Shown in pieces: positions 1 through 7,278 of a stretch of 11,689 nucleotides of DNA (position 1 is its first letter; each line of letters begins with the position of its first letter). Origin of the DNA: an uncultured Gemmatimonadota bacterium (GTDB lineage Bacteria; Gemmatimonadota; Gemmatimonadetes; Gemmatimonadales; GWC2-71-9); assembly GCA_913009915.1 (NCBI GenBank), contig CAJVYZ010000031.1, positions 1 through 11,689 of the forward strand. The letters run 5' to 3'. The translations under genes and the position numbers were made by a program. A model generated the notes under the pieces. That model ran no database searches and had not been told where the DNA came from. It saw only the letters and a program-made list of their open reading frames with translations.

Positions 1-85
1 TTTTGCTCTTTTTTTTTTTCAAGCAGAAGACGGCATACGAGATATATCAGTGTGACTGGAGTTCAGACGTGTGCTCTTCCGATCT
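1..85. other. Illumina library adapter (contamination)
   Basis: This stretch is technical, not genomic. Bases 20-43 match the Illumina P7 flow-cell oligo, 44-51 (ATATCAGT) sit where the 8-base index belongs, and 52-85 match the TruSeq Read-2 primer ending in GCTCTTCCGATCT. Bases 1-19 are almost all T. On the opposite strand this is the poly-A that appears when a read runs past the end of the P7 oligo, which explains why it lies outside the adapter. The genomic insert begins at 86. Any reading frame crossing this stretch is an artefact, including the minus-strand frame that carries the familiar adapter-derived peptide RKSTRLNSSH. The adapter match comes from knowledge of the oligo sequences and is near certain. 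Confidence 0.98.
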
Positions 86-237
86 AGCTGGGCCACAACC
101 GATGAGCATCCTGCGATCCGACTAGGCCGGGGGCCGTTCTCCCCACCCATCGCGGAACGCGCTACATTCCGGCTGCGTCGGGACCGGTCGGCTGGCGCCG
201 CCGGCGCTACCGGGCTAACAGACTTCGGGGAGTTGGC
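86..237 (+). other. Region upstream of the ABC ATPase; possible gene tail
   Basis: This is 152 bp between the adapter and the first gene. One plus-strand frame is open from 87 and stops at TAG 123-125 after about 12 codons (ending SILRSD). It could be the last residues of an upstream gene of the same operon, such as an ABC permease or membrane-fusion protein, but it is too short to identify. The rest is GC-rich, with no recognisable sigma-70 promoter and no hairpin followed by a T-tract. The only functional element I can defend is the ribosome-binding site just before 238. Confidence 0.3.
227..232 (+). promoter_or_regulatory. Ribosome binding site supporting a GTG start
   Basis: GGGGAG lies 5 bases before the GTG at 238. 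It is what decides the start, because no ATG sits at the N-terminus of this frame and the first residues (ITLRNLEK) already form the first strand of the ATPase fold. Confidence 0.6.
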
Positions 238-903
238 GTGATCACCCTGCGTAATCTGGAAAAATCGATCGACACTGCGGCCGGCCGCATGTTCCTGCTC
301 CGGCGAATCGACATGGAGGTCCGGCAAGGGGAGTTCGTCACCATCATGGGCCCGAGCGGGGCGGGGAAATCCACCCTGCTGAGCATTCTGGGCATGCTGG
401 ACGCCATGTGGTCCGGTGAATACTATCTGGCGGGCCACGAAGTCCACCACCTGCCCCCCAAGAAGCGGGCCGCGCTCAATCGGGATCTGATCGGGTTCGT
501 GTTCCAGAGCTTTCATCTACTCGACGATCTGACCGTGGCCGAGAACTTGGACATCCCGCTGTCCTATCGCGGGGTCAAGTCGAGCGAGCGGCAGGCGATC
601 GTGGCGGATACGCTGGACCGCTTCAACATCGTGGGGAAGAAAGACCTGTTCCCATCACAGTTGTCGGGCGGCCAGCAGCAGTTGGTCGGCGTGGCGCGGG
701 CGGTGGTGGCCAATCCCAAGCTCATCCTGGCCGACGAACCGACCGGCAATCTCCACTCGGCCCAGGCCAGGGAGATCATGGAATTGTTCACCGAGTTGAA
801 CGCCCAGGGCGTGACCATCCTGCAGGTGACGCACTCCGAAGAGAACGCGTCCTACAGCCATCGTATCATCCAGTTGAAGGACGGCTGGATAGTAGACGAA
901 TAA
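238..903 (+). CDS. ABC transporter ATP-binding protein, LolD/MacB type
   Basis: A 221-residue cytoplasmic nucleotide-binding subunit, full length for the LolD/MacB/FtsE group, which drives lipoprotein release, efflux or other mechanotransmission at the inner membrane. Visible motifs are Walker A GPSGAGKST (38-46), Q-loop Gln90 in GFVFQSFHLL, signature LSGGQ (142-146), Walker B LILADE with Glu167, D-loop (171-174) and switch His199 in VTHSEE. Two positions depart from the usual pattern. The signature helix reads LSGGQQQLVGVARA, where Arg is normal after QQQ. The D-loop reads NLHS where NLDS is typical. All catalytic residues are present, so it is probably active. No permease is in the window; it probably lies upstream of the contig end. 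The gene sits on the same strand before a sigma-54 regulator and a sensor kinase, suggesting that the pair controls it or its partner genes. The substrate cannot be told from sequence. Confidence 0.9.
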   Translation: MITLRNLEKSIDTAAGRMFLLRRIDMEVRQGEFVTIMGPSGAGKSTLLSILGMLDAMWSGEYYLAGHEVHHLPPKKRAALNRDLIGFVFQSFHLLDDLTVAENLDIPLSYRGVKSSERQAIVADTLDRFNIVGKKDLFPSQLSGGQQQLVGVARAVVANPKLILADEPTGNLHSAQAREIMELFTELNAQGVTILQVTHSEENASYSHRIIQLKDGWIVDE

Positions 904-904
904 T

Positions 905-986
905 GAATATTGATTGCCACGAACATTGAATGGTGATGTGAAGGACTATCTTTCATTATTCATTATTCCCGTGGCATTCATTATTC
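905..986. repeat. AT-rich spacer with a 17-bp imperfect inverted repeat
   Basis: The gap between the ABC gene and the response regulator is strikingly AT-rich against its GC-rich surroundings. Bases 905-921 (GAATATTGATTGCCACG) and 970-986 are inverted copies matching at 15 of 17 positions, separated by 48 bp. The loop and right arm also carry repeated CATTATTC units (about 952-967 and 977-986). It could be a hairpin in the ABC-regulator transcript, a regulator binding site, or the relic of a small miniature-transposon-like insertion. No T-tract follows the arm, so a classical terminator is unlikely. Confidence 0.55.
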
Positions 987-997
987 CTGGCATTCTC

Positions 998-2348
<1,351 letters not shown>

Positions 2349-2359
<11 letters not shown>

Positions 2360-3692
2360 GCCGCAACCGCGGAGTGCCGGGCCCATCGAGCGGTACGTCC
2401 TGGGACTCGCCTTTCTGGCCGGGCTCCCGGGGAGCGTGATCGCCCTGGTCCTTCTGTGGACCGGCAGCCACTCCCTCAATTTCCAGATCACCCTCAGCCT
2501 GTTGGTGGTGACGTTCTGGTTCGGTTTCGCCTGGACGGCTCGCGGACGGGTGGTGCACTCCCTCCTGACGCTGGCCAGTATGCTGGGGGCGCTGCGCGAG
2601 GGGGACTTTTCCGTGCGCGGTCGGGGCGCCGGCCAGGGCGATTCACTGGGCCAGGCCATGGCGGAAGTCAATCAGCTGGCCGACACGCTGAAGGAACAAC
2701 GGCTGGGCGCGGTCGAAGCCACGGCGCTGCTGCGCCGGATGATGGGCCAAGTCGAAGTCGGCCTATTTGCCTTCGACAGCGGACGGCGATTGCGGCTGGT
2801 GAACCGGTGGGGGGAACGGATGCTCGGCCAACGGGAGGAGCGGCTCCTGGGACTGAGCGCCGATGAGCTCGGTCTGGCCCAGTGTCTGGTAGGGCCCCCG
2901 GTTCGCACGATGGACCTGGCCTTCCCGGGGTGGGACGGCCGGTGGGACGTGCGGCGCAGCACCTATCGTCAGGACGGCGTGCCGCACCAGCTACTGGTGC
3001 TGTCTGACGTGAGCCGGGCGCTGCGGGAGGAGGAGCGGCAGGCGTGGAAGCGGATCGTGCGCGTTCTGGGACATGAAATCAACAACTCCCTGGCGCCGAT
3101 TTCGTCGATCGCCGACAGTCTGCAGACGTTGCTGGAGCGGAGCGTCAAGGCCGAGGACCACGAGGAGGACCTGGTCAGCGGTCTTTCAATTATTGCGGGT
3201 CGGGCCGAGGGCCTGCGCCGCTTCATGGCGGCCTACGCCCGTTTGGCAAAACTTCCGCCGCCCGACATGGCTCCGCTCGAGGTCGAACCGTGGATCCGGC
3301 GGGTGGCGCGTCTCGAAGGCCGGATGGAGGTGACGGTAGAGCCGGGCCCGCCCGTCACCATCGACGCCGACGGGGATCAACTGGATCAGGTGCTGATCAA
3401 TTTGGTCAGCAACGCCGTGGAGGCCGTCCAGGAACCCGGTGGCGCTGTACGGGTCGGCTGGTCGGTGGACTCGGCCTACCTGGTCGTCTGGGTGGAGGAC
3501 GAGGGACCCGGCATCGGGGACGGCAGCAACCTGTTTGTCCCCTTCTTCACCACCAAACCCAAGGGATCGGGCATCGGGCTGGTGCTCAGTCGGGAGATCG
3601 CCGAAGCGCATTCGGGCGACGTGCAGCTCAGGAACCGGACCGACACCTCAGGGTGCCGCGCCGAACTCAGGATCCCGCTCGCGGCCGGCTGA
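2349..3692 (+). CDS. NtrY-like membrane sensor histidine kinase
   Basis: A 447-residue kinase, the likely phosphate donor for the overlapping upstream regulator. There are two hydrophobic segments at about 16-37 and 46-63, then a HAMP-like linker (about 64-118) and a PAS-like sensing domain (about 125-225, including LRLVNRWGERMLG). The phosphoacceptor is His242 in GHEINNSLAPI, the form typical of NtrB/NtrY kinases. The ATPase domain shows an N box (NLVSNAVEAV, 351-360), G1 DEGPGIG (384-390) and G2 GSGIGLVLS (406-414). The short loop between the membrane segments suggests that the signal is sensed in the membrane or cytoplasm rather than by a large periplasmic domain. The start ATG at 2349 lies inside the end of the regulator gene, implying translational coupling. 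Its own stop codon (3690-3692) falls inside the direct repeat shared with the DUF2723 3' end. Natural ligand unknown. Confidence 0.92.
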
Positions 3693-3883
3693 TCGTCAGC
3701 GGGAGATGTTGGCCTGGATGGCCCGGGCGATGGAATCGGCCATGATCGCTTTTTGCTCGAAGCCGGCGCCGCGTAATGTGGCGCTCGAGGCCAACCGTCG
3801 GACCAGGCCCTGGGTAACCAGATAGGACGTGAGCCCCAGTGTCTGGTCGGGGTATCCCGCGGCGCTCCAGGCAAAATTGACGG
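3688..3883. repeat. Direct repeat, short copy (189 bp deleted)
   Basis: A copy of the 3' end of the DUF2723 gene, repeated at 4969-5353. Bases 3688-3789 align with 4969-5070 with 7 mismatches, all between about 3738 and 3776. Bases 3783-3883 are identical to 5253-5353. The 189 bp between the two GCTCGAG motifs of the long copy (5064-5070 and 5253-5259) are missing here, leaving one GCTCGAG at 3783-3789. Both copies begin with GCTGATCGTCAGC, which here includes the kinase stop codon. Confidence 0.95.
3696..3883 (-). pseudogene. Remnant 3' end of a DUF2723 gene
   Basis: On the minus strand this encodes the last part of the DUF2723 protein, from VNFAWSAAGYPDQ through GLVRRLASS, then directly SATLRGAGFEQKAIMADS, to the terminal ARAIQANISR and stop at 3698-3696. 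Compared with the intact gene, 63 residues are missing in frame, and QEAVR is replaced by QKAIM. Upstream the same frame stays open for 22 more codons of unrelated sequence and then meets TAA at 3953-3951, with no credible start, so no working protein is expected. Its stop lies only 3 bp from the kinase stop. This suggests it marks the original tail-to-tail junction of the two operons, with the higBA cassette and the second copy arriving later. That order of events is inference. Confidence 0.85.
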
Positions 3884-3942
3884 CGTGCCGCGCAGCTTCG
3901 GGGAGGGCTCCAGGTGCAGCCAGCGCTTGAGCGAGTCGGCTG

Positions 3943-3976
3943 GATGCACCTTATGCAAATCTGTATAAGGCACATC
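3943..3976. repeat. Palindrome at the left edge of the TA cassette
   Basis: Two 12-base arms (GATGCACCTTAT at 3943-3954 and ATAAGGCACATC at 3965-3976) are inverted copies matching at 10 of 12 positions around a 10-base centre (GCAAATCTGT). It starts 9 bp beyond the higA stop codon. It resembles the core site of a tyrosine recombinase (two arms around a short crossover region) more than a terminator, because the stem is not GC-rich and no T-run follows it on the minus strand. A related TTATG...CATAA palindrome lies at 4791-4814. Confidence 0.6.
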
Positions 3977-3985
3977 CCTGGGCGA

Positions 3986-4354
3986 TTAGAACTCCGGGTG
4001 AGCGCCGGAATCGGTGAGGTACTTGCTTCCGTCCCTGTTGTTCGCCTTCTCGCCGTCGAACTGGTTGAGCCGCACCGAGAAGTCGGGGAATCTGGCGACC
4101 ACGTCCAGCTGCCCGCCGATGGCCTCGATGTACTTCCGCAGGGTACTGAGGTGGGTATCCTCCCGGCGCTCCAACTCAGAGACGCTGGCCTGCCGGATCG
4201 CTAGCGCGTTCGCCACCGCCTCTTGGGTGACATTCTGGGCCTTGCGGAGGTCCTGGAGTGCCATCTCGGCGAGCATGATTGCCGTGCGCTTCTTGGCCCG
4301 GCGCTGATGCTCTACTGGCATCTTGGCCACAAGGTCCTTGAACTTCTTAGCCAT
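3986..4354 (-). CDS. higA: HigA-like XRE antitoxin
   Basis: A 122-residue antitoxin of a type II toxin-antitoxin pair, expected to bind and neutralise the co-encoded HigB toxin and to repress their promoter. It has a charged N-terminal helix region (1-40) and an XRE-type helix-turn-helix (about 41-80: NVTQEAVANALAIRQASVSELERR, then STLRKYIEAIGGQLDVVARF), the order seen in HigA proteins paired with Gp49-like toxins. The last 25 residues (from about 98, DGEKANNRDGS) are polar and probably flexible. The ATG at 4354 lies 8 bp inside the toxin gene, with a strong ribosome-binding site (AGAGGGGG, 4361-4368) also inside the toxin gene, so translation is coupled. The family assignment is from recalled motifs and is firm. 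The exact cellular role of this copy is unknown. Confidence 0.88.
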   Translation of the reverse strand: MAKKFKDLVAKMPVEHQRRAKKRTAIMLAEMALQDLRKAQNVTQEAVANALAIRQASVSELERREDTHLSTLRKYIEAIGGQLDVVARFPDFSVRLNQFDGEKANNRDGSKYLTDSGAHPEF

Positions 4355-4706
4355 CGATGACCCCCTCTTCTCTCAGTTCGTCTATGTACTTGTCGTACAG
4401 TCTATCGGCGATTGGGACATTCCTCGTGTACCAACGATCGTCGCCGGTTTTGTTCCCGCCCAACAGCAGAATGGCGGACCGCCGTGGGTCGAAGGCGTAC
4501 AGCACACGGTACGGGTCTCCCTTGTGCTGGATGCGCAGTTCGCGCATGTGGCTATGGCGTGACTCCTCAATCCCTGAGCAGTGGGGGAAGCGGAGTTGTG
4601 GCCCGTGGGCCACTAGGAGACCGACGGTCGCGGTGATGGATTCCTGCTCATCCGCCGAGAGCTCATTCCACCAATCCTTGAAGTAGTCGGTATACCCACA
4701 TCCCAT
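4347..4706 (-). CDS. higB: HigB-like toxin, RelE/ParE superfamily (Gp49-like)
   Basis: A 119-residue toxin. Members of this family are ribosome-dependent mRNA endonucleases that stop translation when the antitoxin is lost. Family features visible are the N-terminal helical part (FKDWWNELSADEQESITATVGLL, about 9-31), then the core strands MRELRIQ (54-60), YRVLYAFDPRRSAILLLGG (66-84) and NKTGDDRWY (85-93), and a C-terminal helix with the usual IADRLYDKYIDEL (99-111). Arg55, Arg67 and Lys86 are candidate RNA-contacting residues. The toxin-first order and the 8-bp overlap with the antitoxin are typical of higBA. ATG 4706 is preferred because it gives the family-typical N-terminus; an ATG at 4711 is out of frame. 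The TA genes and their flanks are more AT-rich than the neighbouring operons, consistent with acquisition by transfer. Confidence 0.88.
   Translation of the reverse strand: MGCGYTDYFKDWWNELSADEQESITATVGLLVAHGPQLRFPHCSGIEESRHSHMRELRIQHKGDPYRVLYAFDPRRSAILLLGGNKTGDDRWYTRNVPIADRLYDKYIDELREEGVIDG
4361..4368 (-). promoter_or_regulatory. higA ribosome binding site inside the toxin gene
   Basis: Read on the minus strand this is AGAGGGGG, 6 bases before the higA ATG at 4354. It sits within the last codons of higB, allowing strong reinitiation so that antitoxin can be made in excess of toxin. Confidence 0.6.
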
Positions 4707-4719
4707 CCCATGGTTGTAA

Positions 4720-4756
4720 CATATAGGTTATAGCCTGTATTTGGTCAAGCCTATAT
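4720..4756 (-). promoter_or_regulatory. higBA promoter with overlapping inverted-repeat operator
   Basis: On the minus strand TTGACC (4748-4743) is followed after 17 bp by TATATG (4725-4720), a good sigma-70-like match. The inverted pair ATATAGG (4721-4727) and CCTATAT (4750-4756) brackets this promoter, and a smaller near-palindrome, AGGTTATAGCCT, starts at 4725. This is where an autorepressing HigA or HigBA complex would be expected to bind. Counting from the -10 box, transcription would start about 4712-4714, only a few bases before the toxin ATG at 4706, so the mRNA would be leaderless or nearly so, with no room for a ribosome-binding site. Confidence 0.6.
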
Positions 4757-4968
4757 ATCGAACTTCCCGACACATGAACCTCCCCGCAAATTATGTGCAA
4801 TTCTCGCAACATAAATACTTGTAGTACAACGACTTACCTATCGCATGGCGGGGGTAAGCGTGGCAAATAGGTAGGGGAATTGACCCTGCCCGGAGGCACC
4901 ATGGGGCAGCGAGACGAGTGCCGACGAAGGCAGCGACGGCGGTGGAGGCCATCGGGTGACGCAACGTA
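4757..4968. other. Gene-free stretch between higB and the DUF2723 copy
   Basis: No credible gene is seen. The first half is AT-rich and dense in small palindromes: TTATGTGC...GCAACATAA (4791-4814), TTGTAGTACAA (4819-4829), CTTACC (4833-4838) with GGTAAG (4853-4858), and TACCTAT (4835-4841) with ATAGGTA (4867-4873). From about 4875 the sequence becomes GC-rich again and runs to the duplicated 3' end at 4969. A plus-strand frame from ATG 4901 (MGQRDECRRRQRR) ends at TAG 4968-4970 after 22 residues and looks fortuitous. The arrangement suggests recombination-site or mobile-element end sequence, but no known element is recognised. Confidence 0.45.
4791..4814. repeat. Palindrome at the right edge of the TA cassette
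   Basis: TTATGTGC (4791-4798) and GCAACATAA (4806-4814) pair as inverted arms with one bulged A, around AATTCTC. It shares the TTATG...GCAA...T.T...ATAA pattern with the palindrome at 3943-3976, so the two may be related recombination sites flanking an approximately 870-bp unit that contains higBA and little else. Confidence 0.5.
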
Positions 4969-5353
4969 GCTGATCGTCAGCGGGAGATGTTGGCCTGGAT
5001 GGCCCGGGCGATGGAATCAGCCCTGACGGCTTCTTGCTCGAAGCCGGCGGCGCGTAACGTGGCGCTCGAGCCGCTGTAAACCACCGAGTACAGTTGCAGG
5101 ATGGAGGCGGAGGGCATGTCGACCCAGCCGCGCGGGCGACGGTCGGCCGCGGACTGCCAGCGATACACGTTCCACAACAGGTCTCTGGTGCGCGGGATGT
5201 CGATGAACCCCATCGTGGTGTTGAACACGATGCTGTCGTTCGGCTCGACCGGGCTCGAGGCCAACCGTCGGACCAGGCCCTGGGTAACCAGATAGGACGT
5301 GAGCCCCAGTGTCTGGTCGGGGTATCCCGCGGCGCTCCAGGCAAAATTGACGG
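4969..5353. repeat. Direct repeat, full-length copy
   Basis: The 3' end of the intact DUF2723 gene plus 8 bp beyond its stop. It corresponds to 3688-3883 but keeps the 189-bp segment 5064-5252. The shared bases beyond the stop (GCTGATCG) reproduce the end of the kinase gene, which argues that the duplicated block was copied from the old kinase/DUF2723 junction. Confidence 0.95.
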
Positions 5354-7256
5354 AGCGTAGTCCCTCGTTGTCCTGGATCAGCGCCAGGGTCGCCAGGTCC
5401 TTCCGCTCCACGAATTGATCGTCAAAGGTGACGGTGACGGCGCCGATGGGAATCTGGGTACCGACATCCACCTGGATCAGTTCGGGGAGGTCGTCGAGCT
5501 GCTGTTCGGTCATGCGGATCGCCGACGTGGTCGGACGGGGCCAGTTGCCTTCGCGCCACATGGGTGCCGCCTTATCGGGCTCGAACTCCGGAGTCTCCCT
5601 CCGGGCCAGTTGGCGCAGGTGCCACTCCGTGTTCATCAGAGACAGGTTGGCGAGGGTTACGTCACGGCGCACGCCTTCGACTTCCTGGGCGTACCACAGG
5701 GGGAAGGTGTCGTTGTCGCCGGCCGTGATGAGAATGCCGTACGGTTCCACCGATTGCAGCAGATCTATGGCCACGTCGCGGGCCATGTATTCGTTGGCCC
5801 GGCTAGCGGTGACCCGGTTGCCCACCAGCGGAATGAACGCCACCAGCACGATGGACGATGCCATCGCCCAGGCCGTGCGCTCGGAAGTGCCCTCCTTGAC
5901 CTGTCCGATGTAGTCGACGATGCCGCGCATGGCGGCCCCCAACCCCACGGCGATCAACACACCGAAGTAGGCAAAGGATCCCACGAAGAAGTAGTCGCGC
6001 TCGCGGCCCTCGCGAATGAGGTTGGTTTCATTCGGATATATCGAGTAGCCGTACTTGAAGTTCAGGTAAAACACCAGCGCGACGGTGAGCGTCACCAGCA
6101 TGGCGGCGGCGGCCAGGCCGGCCCGGTGGTCGCGTTTGAACAGGGCCACCAGACCGCCGAGGCCGAGCACCGTGAACAGAGCTGTGGCGATCTGGGCGAA
6201 CGCGCCCCAGTCGCGGGCGAACTGCCAGGAGAAGTACTGCCAGTAGTTGGCGAACTGCCCTACCAGGCTCGCTTGCCGCGTGCCGAGCGGCGGCTTGAGA
6301 TACTGCTTCCGGCTCAGGACGTCCATGAGGGCCTGCCAATTGGTCGGCTCACCCTCGTTGATCGGCGGAAACTGGGCCGCGCGGATCGGGAGATAGATAT
6401 AGTTGAGCGACACGCCCACGACGATGGCCACGAGCCCGATCCACAGCAGTGGCCGGCGGAAGTCGTCCGGCGCCCGCCAGACGGCGTAGGCCACCACCAC
6501 CGGCGCCAGGTACACCAGGGCGCCCCAGTCGGCCGGGGAAGGGTTGAAGCCAAATCCGGAGGCCGTGGTCACCACCGTAGTCCACTGACCGGTGAGGGCC
6601 AGCAGCAGAACGTATCCGAGAATGATGATCCACGGCTGGGTGGCCGCACGCCAATCGGTCCACAAGACGTAGATGCCGACCGCCGGCACGGCCAGGATAC
6701 CCATCATGTGGTTGGTCGACGACAGCGCCATGATGTACATGATCAGCACCAGCCACCGGTCGCGGTGAGGGCCGGGCTCGTCGTCGCCCCAGTGCACCGC
6801 CAGCCAGGTGACCAGCGCCATCGAGAAGAGCGACAGGGTATAAACCTTCTCGTTGACGGTCGACTGGTTCCACACGGTCCACGAGAACGCAGATACGAGA
6901 ATACCGCCCGTTGCCGCCAGGAGGCGGGCCCAGCGCAGCGGAACGATTTCCTGGAGCCACCGGTCCGCCACCAGGAACCAGAGTCCGGCGGCGGCGGCCG
7001 AGGTGACGGCGGCGAACAGGTTGATGCGGACCGCGTAGGACGCGGCCAGGGGCAGCAATCCGAAGGCGTGCGCCAGAACGGTGAACAATGGGTTGCCCGG
7101 CGGGTGGGGGATGCCCATGACCTTGGCGGCGGCGATGTACTCAGACGTGTCCCAGAACGCGGTCGTCGGGGCCAGTGTCAGCAGATAGATGACGAACACG
7201 CCGCCGGCAACGGCGGTGGCCCAGCCGTACGGTGCGGAGGGTCGGGAGTCGGTCAT
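4977..7256 (-). CDS. DUF2723 family multi-pass membrane protein (TMEM260-like, GT-C type)
   Basis: A 759-residue inner-membrane protein. The N-terminal two thirds (about 1-480) consist of many hydrophobic segments, and the C-terminal part (about 485-759) is soluble. The family hallmark FWDTSEYIAAAKVMGIPHPPGNPLF occupies 34-58; its Asp36 and Glu39 are the acidic residues expected at a GT-C glycosyltransferase catalytic site. A second hallmark, GDNDTFPLWYAQEVEGVRRDV, is at 513-533. Human TMEM260, of the same family, is a protein O-mannosyltransferase, so transfer of sugar from a lipid donor to exported proteins is plausible here but not shown. It is the last gene of the minus-strand series, 22 bp after purH, with no clear ribosome-binding site at ATG 7256. 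Its 3' end lies in the direct repeat, so the present C-terminus may be restored or recombined sequence. Heptose or other sugar metabolism (gmhB) in the same operon fits a glycosylation role only loosely. Confidence 0.88.
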   Translation of the reverse strand: MTDSRPSAPYGWATAVAGGVFVIYLLTLAPTTAFWDTSEYIAAAKVMGIPHPPGNPLFTVLAHAFGLLPLAASYAVRINLFAAVTSAAAAGLWFLVADRWLQEIVPLRWARLLAATGGILVSAFSWTVWNQSTVNEKVYTLSLFSMALVTWLAVHWGDDEPGPHRDRWLVLIMYIMALSSTNHMMGILAVPAVGIYVLWTDWRAATQPWIIILGYVLLLALTGQWTTVVTTASGFGFNPSPADWGALVYLAPVVVAYAVWRAPDDFRRPLLWIGLVAIVVGVSLNYIYLPIRAAQFPPINEGEPTNWQALMDVLSRKQYLKPPLGTRQASLVGQFANYWQYFSWQFARDWGAFAQIATALFTVLGLGGLVALFKRDHRAGLAAAAMLVTLTVALVFYLNFKYGYSIYPNETNLIREGRERDYFFVGSFAYFGVLIAVGLGAAMRGIVDYIGQVKEGTSERTAWAMASSIVLVAFIPLVGNRVTASRANEYMARDVAIDLLQSVEPYGILITAGDNDTFPLWYAQEVEGVRRDVTLANLSLMNTEWHLRQLARRETPEFEPDKAAPMWREGNWPRPTTSAIRMTEQQLDDLPELIQVDVGTQIPIGAVTVTFDDQFVERKDLATLALIQDNEGLRSVNFAWSAAGYPDQTLGLTSYLVTQGLVRRLASSPVEPNDSIVFNTTMGFIDIPRTRDLLWNVYRWQSAADRRPRGWVDMPSASILQLYSVVYSGSSATLRAAGFEQEAVRADSIARAIQANISR

Positions 7257-7278
7257 GAGTACCGGTAGCCTGGGGCCG

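Noticed and set aside
193..207. Possible sigma-54 promoter (GG-N10-GC spacing) before the ABC gene
   Set aside because: Only the bare GG/GC spacing fits, in very GC-rich DNA where it is expected by chance; the TGGCAC and TTGC context is missing.
19..516. Minus-strand open frame across the left end
   Set aside because: It runs through the adapter (contains the adapter peptide RKSTRLNSSH) and lies antisense to the clearly real ABC ATPase.
914..997. Earlier TTG start for the response regulator, adding 28 residues
   Set aside because: The added residues come from the AT-rich repeat spacer; the receiver domain begins immediately after the ATG at 998.
3943..3976. Rho-independent terminator for higBA
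   Set aside because: The stem is not GC-rich and there is no T-run after it on the minus strand, so I describe it as a palindrome of possible recombination function.
4901..4970. Short Arg-rich plus-strand frame (MGQRDECRRRQRR...)
   Set aside because: 22 residues, no ribosome-binding site of note, no family recognised, and it ends at the repeat boundary.
5415..7268. Long plus-strand open frame antisense to the DUF2723 gene
   Set aside because: It is low-complexity and rich in R, G, H, D and Q, as shadow frames of GC-rich genes are, whereas the opposite strand has recognisable family motifs throughout.
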